Assembly: GCA_046724665.1 (NCBI GenBank)
Contig: JBKOWZ010000106.1
Location: 1 to 9,600 of the forward strand
Direction of reading: 5' to 3'
DNA length: 9,600 bases
Source of the DNA: Actinocrinis sp046724665
GTDB taxonomy: Bacteria; Actinomycetota; Actinomycetes; Streptomycetales; Catenulisporaceae
In this document: positions 6,927 to 9,600 of the stretch, one piece after another
Layout: each line of letters opens with the position of its first letter
Position numbering within the stretch: position 1 is the first letter of the stretch
Program-made: the position numbers and the translations under genes
The notes under the pieces: generated by a model
The model's database searches: none
What the model was told of the DNA's origin: nothing
Seen by the model: the letters and a program-made list of their open reading frames with translations, nothing else

Positions 6927-7025
6927 ACACCCTCTCGATTACGGGCGGTCAACCGAAGCGGGATAACCTCGTAGCAGCTTTCCCAGGCCGGGGACGAGCA
7001 GCCGCCCCGAGCCGCTCATGTCACC

Positions 7026-7030
7026 GAGGA
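7026..7030 (+). promoter_or_regulatory. Ribosome binding site of sucC
   Basis: GAGGA at 7026-7030 lies 9 bases before the GTG at 7040. It decides the start against the in-frame upstream extension (a GTG at 6911) and against the out-of-frame ATG at 7018. Confidence 0.7.
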
Positions 7031-7039
7031 CGGACGCGC

Positions 7040-8215
7040 GTGGATCTTTTCGAGTATCAGGCGAGGGACATCTTCGCCAAGCACGGTGTGCCGGTGCTGC
7101 CGGCGGAAGTCGCCGGGACGCCCGACGAGGCGCAGGCGGCCGCGGCCCGGCTGGGCGGCAGGACGGTGGTCAAGGCCCAGGTCAAGACCGGGGGCCGGGG
7201 CAAGGCCGGCGGGGTCAAGCTGGCCGCCGACCCCGACGACGCGCGGGCCAAGGCCGAGCAGATCCTCGGGATGGACATCAAGGGCCACACCGTGCACAAG
7301 GTGATGCTCGCGGTGACCGCCGAGATCGAGGCCGAGTACTACGTCTCCTTCCTGCTCGACCGGGCCAACCGCACCTTCCTCGCGATGGCCTCGGTCGAGG
7401 GCGGCATGGAGATCGAGGAGATCGCGGTCAGCAAGCCGCAGGCGCTGGCGAAGATCCCGGTGGACGCCACCGTCGGCGTCACCGCGGACAAGGCCCGCGA
7501 GATCGTCGCGGCGGCGAACTTCCCGGCCGACGTCGCCGACCAGGTCGCCGACGTGCTGCAACGGCTGTGGACCGTCTTCGTCGAGGAGGACGCGCTGCTG
7601 GTCGAGGTGAACCCGCTGGTCAAGACCGGCGCCGGCGAGATCATCGCGCTCGACGGAAAAGTCAGCCTCGACGCGAACGCCGACTTCCGCCAGGCGCAGC
7701 ACGCCGAACTCGAGGACAAGGCCGCGGCCGACCCGCTGGAGGCGCAGGCCAAGGCGAAGAACCTCAACTACGTCAAGCTGGACGGCGAGGTCGGCATCAT
7801 CGGCAACGGCGCCGGCCTGGTCATGTCCACCCTCGACGTGGTCGCCTACGCCGGCCAGGAGTTCGGCGGGGTCAAGCCGGCCAACTTCCTGGACATCGGC
7901 GGCGGCGCGTCCGCCGAGGTGATGGCCAACGGCCTTGAGATCATCCTGGGCGACCCGGCGGTCAAGTCGGTGTTCGTCAACGTCTTCGGCGGCATCACCG
8001 CCTGCGACGCGGTGGCCAACGGCATCGTGCAGGCCTTCGCGCTGCTTGACTCGCGCGGCGAGTCCGTCGCCAAGCCGCTGGTGGTCCGGCTCGACGGCAA
8101 CAACGCCGAGCTCGGCCGCGAGATCCTCACCGGCGCCGGGCTGGCCGGCCTCGAGCAGGTGGACACCATGGACGGCGCCGCGGCCCGCGCGGCCGAGCTC
8201 GCCGCGGCGAAGTAG
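7040..8215 (+). CDS. sucC: Succinyl-CoA synthetase, beta subunit (ADP-forming type)
   Basis: A 391-residue subunit, normal length for the family. With SucD it catalyses the reversible conversion of succinyl-CoA to succinate with formation of ATP or GTP in the TCA cycle, in the cytosol. The start 'MDLFEYQARDIFAKHGVPVL' is the classic N-terminus and fixes GTG 7040, which has GAGGA 9 bases upstream. The N-terminal half is an ATP-grasp domain: 'VVKAQVKTGGRGKAGGVK' (43-60) forms the nucleotide-binding loop, and 'LLVEVNPLV' (186-194, E189 and N191) with D205 in 'IIALDGK' supplies Mg2+ ligands. The C-terminal CoA-ligase domain shows 'GEVGIIGNGAGLVMSTLD' (249-266), 'NFLDIGGGAS' (282-291) and 'VNVFGGIT' (313-320). 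Nothing is missing. The specificity for ADP or GDP cannot be read from the sequence. The sucD gene follows after 13 bases in the same operon. Confidence 0.98.
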   Translation: MDLFEYQARDIFAKHGVPVLPAEVAGTPDEAQAAAARLGGRTVVKAQVKTGGRGKAGGVKLAADPDDARAKAEQILGMDIKGHTVHKVMLAVTAEIEAEYYVSFLLDRANRTFLAMASVEGGMEIEEIAVSKPQALAKIPVDATVGVTADKAREIVAAANFPADVADQVADVLQRLWTVFVEEDALLVEVNPLVKTGAGEIIALDGKVSLDANADFRQAQHAELEDKAAADPLEAQAKAKNLNYVKLDGEVGIIGNGAGLVMSTLDVVAYAGQEFGGVKPANFLDIGGGASAEVMANGLEIILGDPAVKSVFVNVFGGITACDAVANGIVQAFALLDSRGESVAKPLVVRLDGNNAELGREILTGAGLAGLEQVDTMDGAAARAAELAAAK

Positions 8216-8222
8216 GGAGGGA
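8215..8222 (+). promoter_or_regulatory. Strong ribosome binding site of sucD
   Basis: GGGAGGGA at 8215-8222 begins on the last base of the sucC stop codon and lies 6 bases before the sucD ATG. Ribosomes ending sucC would therefore be placed to start sucD, which suits a complex needing equal subunits. Confidence 0.75.
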
Positions 8223-8228
8223 CGAACG

Positions 8229-9110
8229 ATGGCCATCTTCCTCGACGAGAACTCGAAGATCATCGTCCAGGGCATGACCGGCTCCGAGGGCATGAAGCAC
8301 ACCCGGCGGATGCTCGCCTCAGGCTCGAAGATCGTCGGTGGGGTCAACCCGCGCAAGGCCGGGGAGAAGGTGGAGATCGACGGCGCGTCGATCCCCGTCT
8401 TCGGCACCGTGGCCGAGGCGATCGCGGAGACCGGGGCGGACGTCTCGGTGCTCTTCGTGCCGCCGGCCTTCGCCAAGGGCGCGGTGATCGAGGCGATCGA
8501 CGCCGAGATCCCGCTCGCCGTGGTCATCACCGAGGGCATCCCGGTGCACGACTCCACCGAGTTCTGGGCCTACGCCCAGGGCCGCAAGACCCGGATCATC
8601 GGCCCGAACTGCCCCGGCCTGATCAGCCCCGGCAGGTCCAACGCGGGCATCATCCCGGCCGACATCACCAAGGCCGGCCGGATCGGCCTGGTGTCCAAGT
8701 CCGGCACGCTGACCTACCAGATGATGTACGAGCTGCGCGACCTCGGCTTCTCCAGCGCGGTCGGCATCGGCGGCGACCCGGTGGTCGGCACCACGCACAT
8801 CGACGCGCTCCAGGCCTTCGAGGACGACCCGGAGACCGCCGCGATCGTGATGATCGGCGAGATCGGCGGCGACGCCGAGGAGCGGGCCGCGGCCTACATC
8901 AGGGAGCACATCACCAAGCCGGTGGTCGGCTACGTGGCCGGCTTCACCGCGCCCGAGGGCAAGACCATGGGCCACGCCGGCGCGATCGTCTCCGGCTCGT
9001 CCGGCACCGCGCAGGCGAAGAAGGAGGCGCTGGAGGCCGCGGGCGTGAAGGTCGGCAAGACGCCGTCCGAGACCGCGCGGCTGATGCGGCAGATCATCGA
9101 AGCGCTGTAA
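8229..9110 (+). CDS. sucD: Succinyl-CoA synthetase, alpha subunit
   Basis: A 293-residue subunit, normal length, that carries the phosphohistidine intermediate and binds CoA. The N-terminal CoA-binding Rossmann domain shows 'IIVQGMTGSEGMKHTRRML' (11-29) and 'VGGVNPRKAG' (36-45). The ligase domain shows 'IIGPNCPGLISPG' (123-135) and 'GLVSKSGTLTYQ' (153-164). The active-site histidine is H249 in 'GKTMGHAGAIVSG' (244-256), matching the phosphorylated His of E. coli SucD. The last stretch, 'SGSSGTAQAKKEALEAAGVK', is also typical. All key residues are present. The ATG at 8229 has a strong GGGAGGGA site. The gene ends with TAA and is followed after 19 bases by a strong hairpin terminator, closing the sucCD operon. 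Confidence 0.98.
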   Translation: MAIFLDENSKIIVQGMTGSEGMKHTRRMLASGSKIVGGVNPRKAGEKVEIDGASIPVFGTVAEAIAETGADVSVLFVPPAFAKGAVIEAIDAEIPLAVVITEGIPVHDSTEFWAYAQGRKTRIIGPNCPGLISPGRSNAGIIPADITKAGRIGLVSKSGTLTYQMMYELRDLGFSSAVGIGGDPVVGTTHIDALQAFEDDPETAAIVMIGEIGGDAEERAAAYIREHITKPVVGYVAGFTAPEGKTMGHAGAIVSGSSGTAQAKKEALEAAGVKVGKTPSETARLMRQIIEAL

Positions 9111-9129
9111 GCGGCCCGATAAGAGCCGA

Positions 9130-9181
9130 TAACCCGCAGGCGCGCTCGTCCGAGTGAAGGACGGGCGCGCCTGCGGTGTTA
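9130..9181 (+). terminator. Strong hairpin terminator after sucD
   Basis: Bases 9134-9151 pair with 9159-9176 over 18 positions, with one G-U wobble and a 7-base loop (GAGTGAA). After a bulged T at 9177, TAAC (9130-9133) pairs with GTTA (9178-9181), extending the stem to 22 bp. There is no U-tract, which is common for actinobacterial terminators. It begins 19 bases after the sucD stop and most likely ends the sucCD transcript. Confidence 0.85.
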
Positions 9182-9210
9182 CCGCGTGTCCGCGAGGCCA
9201 GCATGGGGGC

Positions 9211-9600
9211 ATGGCCGACAGCTCGCCGCAGCCGCCCGTCGAGGCCTCGTCGCAGTCTCCTTCGCAGGTCCTGAGCAACGCGGCGGCTGCCCTAGTCAAC
9301 GCGGCGCGGGACCTCCCGGGCCAGGTGCCCGATCTGGCCGTCGGCGCCGCCGCGGCCGTCGTGGTGGCCGCCGCCGGCTGGCTCGTCGCCGCCACGCTCA
9401 CGCTCGCCGTCTGGGCGACGGCCGCCCCCGCGAACGGCTCGTACGCCGCGCCGCTGCACATCGCCGGGCAGCTCTGGCTCGCCGCGCACCACGTGCTGCT
9501 GCGGACGCCTGACGGTCCGTTCGGGCTCTCGCCGCTCGGCTTCACCGTGCTGCCGGCCGCCTCGCTCGTGCTGGCCGGGCGGTACGCAGCACGCCACTTC
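9211..9600 (+). CDS. DUF6350 multi-pass membrane protein, N-terminal part (3' end outside the window)
   Basis: From ATG 9211 the frame stays open for 130 codons to the window edge. After a Ser/Pro/Gln-rich cytosolic N-terminus there is a hydrophobic segment at about residues 43-71 ('GAAAAVVVAAAGWLVAATLT' lies inside it), then 'HIAGQLWLAAHHVLL' (83-97), 'FGLSPLGFTVLPA' (104-116) and a second membrane segment at about 107-124. The 'QLWLxAHH' and 'FGLxPLGxTxLPA' motifs, and the position directly after sucCD, match the actinobacterial DUF6350 family, sometimes annotated as a PerM-like cell-division protein. The function is not established for this protein. There is no in-frame start between the terminator and ATG 9211. 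The ribosome site is weak: GGGGG at 9205-9209 is too close, and CGAGG at 9193-9197 is about 13 bases away. The gene follows the terminator by 29 bases, so it needs its own promoter or read-through; I see no clear promoter. Confidence 0.8.
   Translation, partial: MADSSPQPPVEASSQSPSQVLSNAAAALVNAARDLPGQVPDLAVGAAAAVVVAAAGWLVAATLTLAVWATAAPANGSYAAPLHIAGQLWLAAHHVLLRTPDGPFGLSPLGFTVLPAASLVLAGRYAARHF

Larger units (their letters stand above)
6886..7039 (+). promoter_or_regulatory. Spacer upstream of sucC, presumed sucCD promoter and leader
   Basis: These 154 bases hold no gene. They are less GC-rich in the middle (about 6897-6980) than the flanking coding DNA, as expected for a promoter. I find no convincing -35/-10 pair. 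GATAAC at 6962-6967 is a weak -10 candidate, but the hexamer 17 bp upstream (TTACGG, 6939-6944) matches the -35 consensus poorly. The heptamer GGACATC occurs twice (6901-6907 and 6920-6926). A weak stem CGGGG/CCCCG (6989-6993 with 7005-7009) lies in the presumed leader. The promoter is inferred from position rather than from a clear motif. Confidence 0.35.

Noticed and set aside
6910..6930. A CRP-like site (TGTG...TCACA) upstream of sucC
   Set aside because: The half-sites are TGTGC and TCACA with a 10-base gap, not the 6-base gap of CRP sites, and the left half-site is imperfect.
6911..7039. N-terminal extension of SucC by 43 residues from an upstream in-frame GTG
   Set aside because: SucC proteins begin at 'MDLFEYQA', and GTG 7040 has a well-spaced GAGGA. 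The extension has no family similarity.
7018..7938. An ATG at 7018 opening a 306-codon frame across sucC
   Set aside because: Out of frame with sucC and Arg/Gly-rich; a shadow of the real gene.
9186..9512. A 108-codon + strand frame at the right edge
   Set aside because: Low-complexity Arg/Gly-rich shadow. The neighbouring frame from ATG 9211 encodes membrane segments and DUF6350 motifs in the place expected after sucD.
1..9600. CRISPR array, tRNA or rRNA genes, insertion sequence or prophage genes
   Set aside because: No regularly spaced repeats, cloverleaf, rRNA-like stretch, transposase, integrase or terminal inverted repeats were seen. The window is filled with ordinary chromosomal-type genes.

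Overview
The window is very GC-rich, with codons ending almost always in G or C, GTG starts, stop/start overlaps and hairpin terminators without a U-tract. Together with the order sucC-sucD-DUF6350, this points to a chromosome of an actinomycete (Actinomycetota), perhaps a relative of Streptomycetales or Catenulisporales. The species cannot be named from the window. All seven recognised genes lie on the + strand and fill nearly all of it.

Region 1 (1-6885) is a tight five-gene cluster. In order it holds the C-terminal part of a SWIM zinc-finger-family protein (cut by the window edge), a DUF5691 protein, a MoxR-type AAA+ ATPase, a DUF5682 protein and a von Willebrand factor A (VWA) protein. 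Three of the four junctions are GTGA stop/start overlaps; only the ATPase has a spacer (48 bp) and an ATG start. The set matches the content of the little-studied E. coli yehL (AAA+), yehM (DUF5682), yehP (VWA) and yehQ (SWIM) genes, with DUF5691 as an extra member. The likely core is a MoxR ATPase working with a VWA metal-binding partner to remodel a client protein. DUF5682 carries motifs resembling the TraB/TIKI/EreA-type hydrolase fold and is the best candidate for a catalytic component. The process served is unknown. This is the most interesting part of the window.

Region 2 (6886-7039) is the spacer before sucC. It holds a short hairpin after the VWA stop, a repeated GGACATC heptamer 19 bp apart, and presumably the sucCD promoter, although no convincing -35/-10 pair is visible.

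Region 3 (7040-9110) is sucC-sucD, complete, encoding the beta and alpha subunits of the TCA-cycle enzyme succinyl-CoA synthetase. It is closed by a strong hairpin at 9130-9181 with an 18-bp stem.

Region 4 (9211-9600) is the start of a DUF6350 multi-pass membrane protein gene that runs off the right edge.
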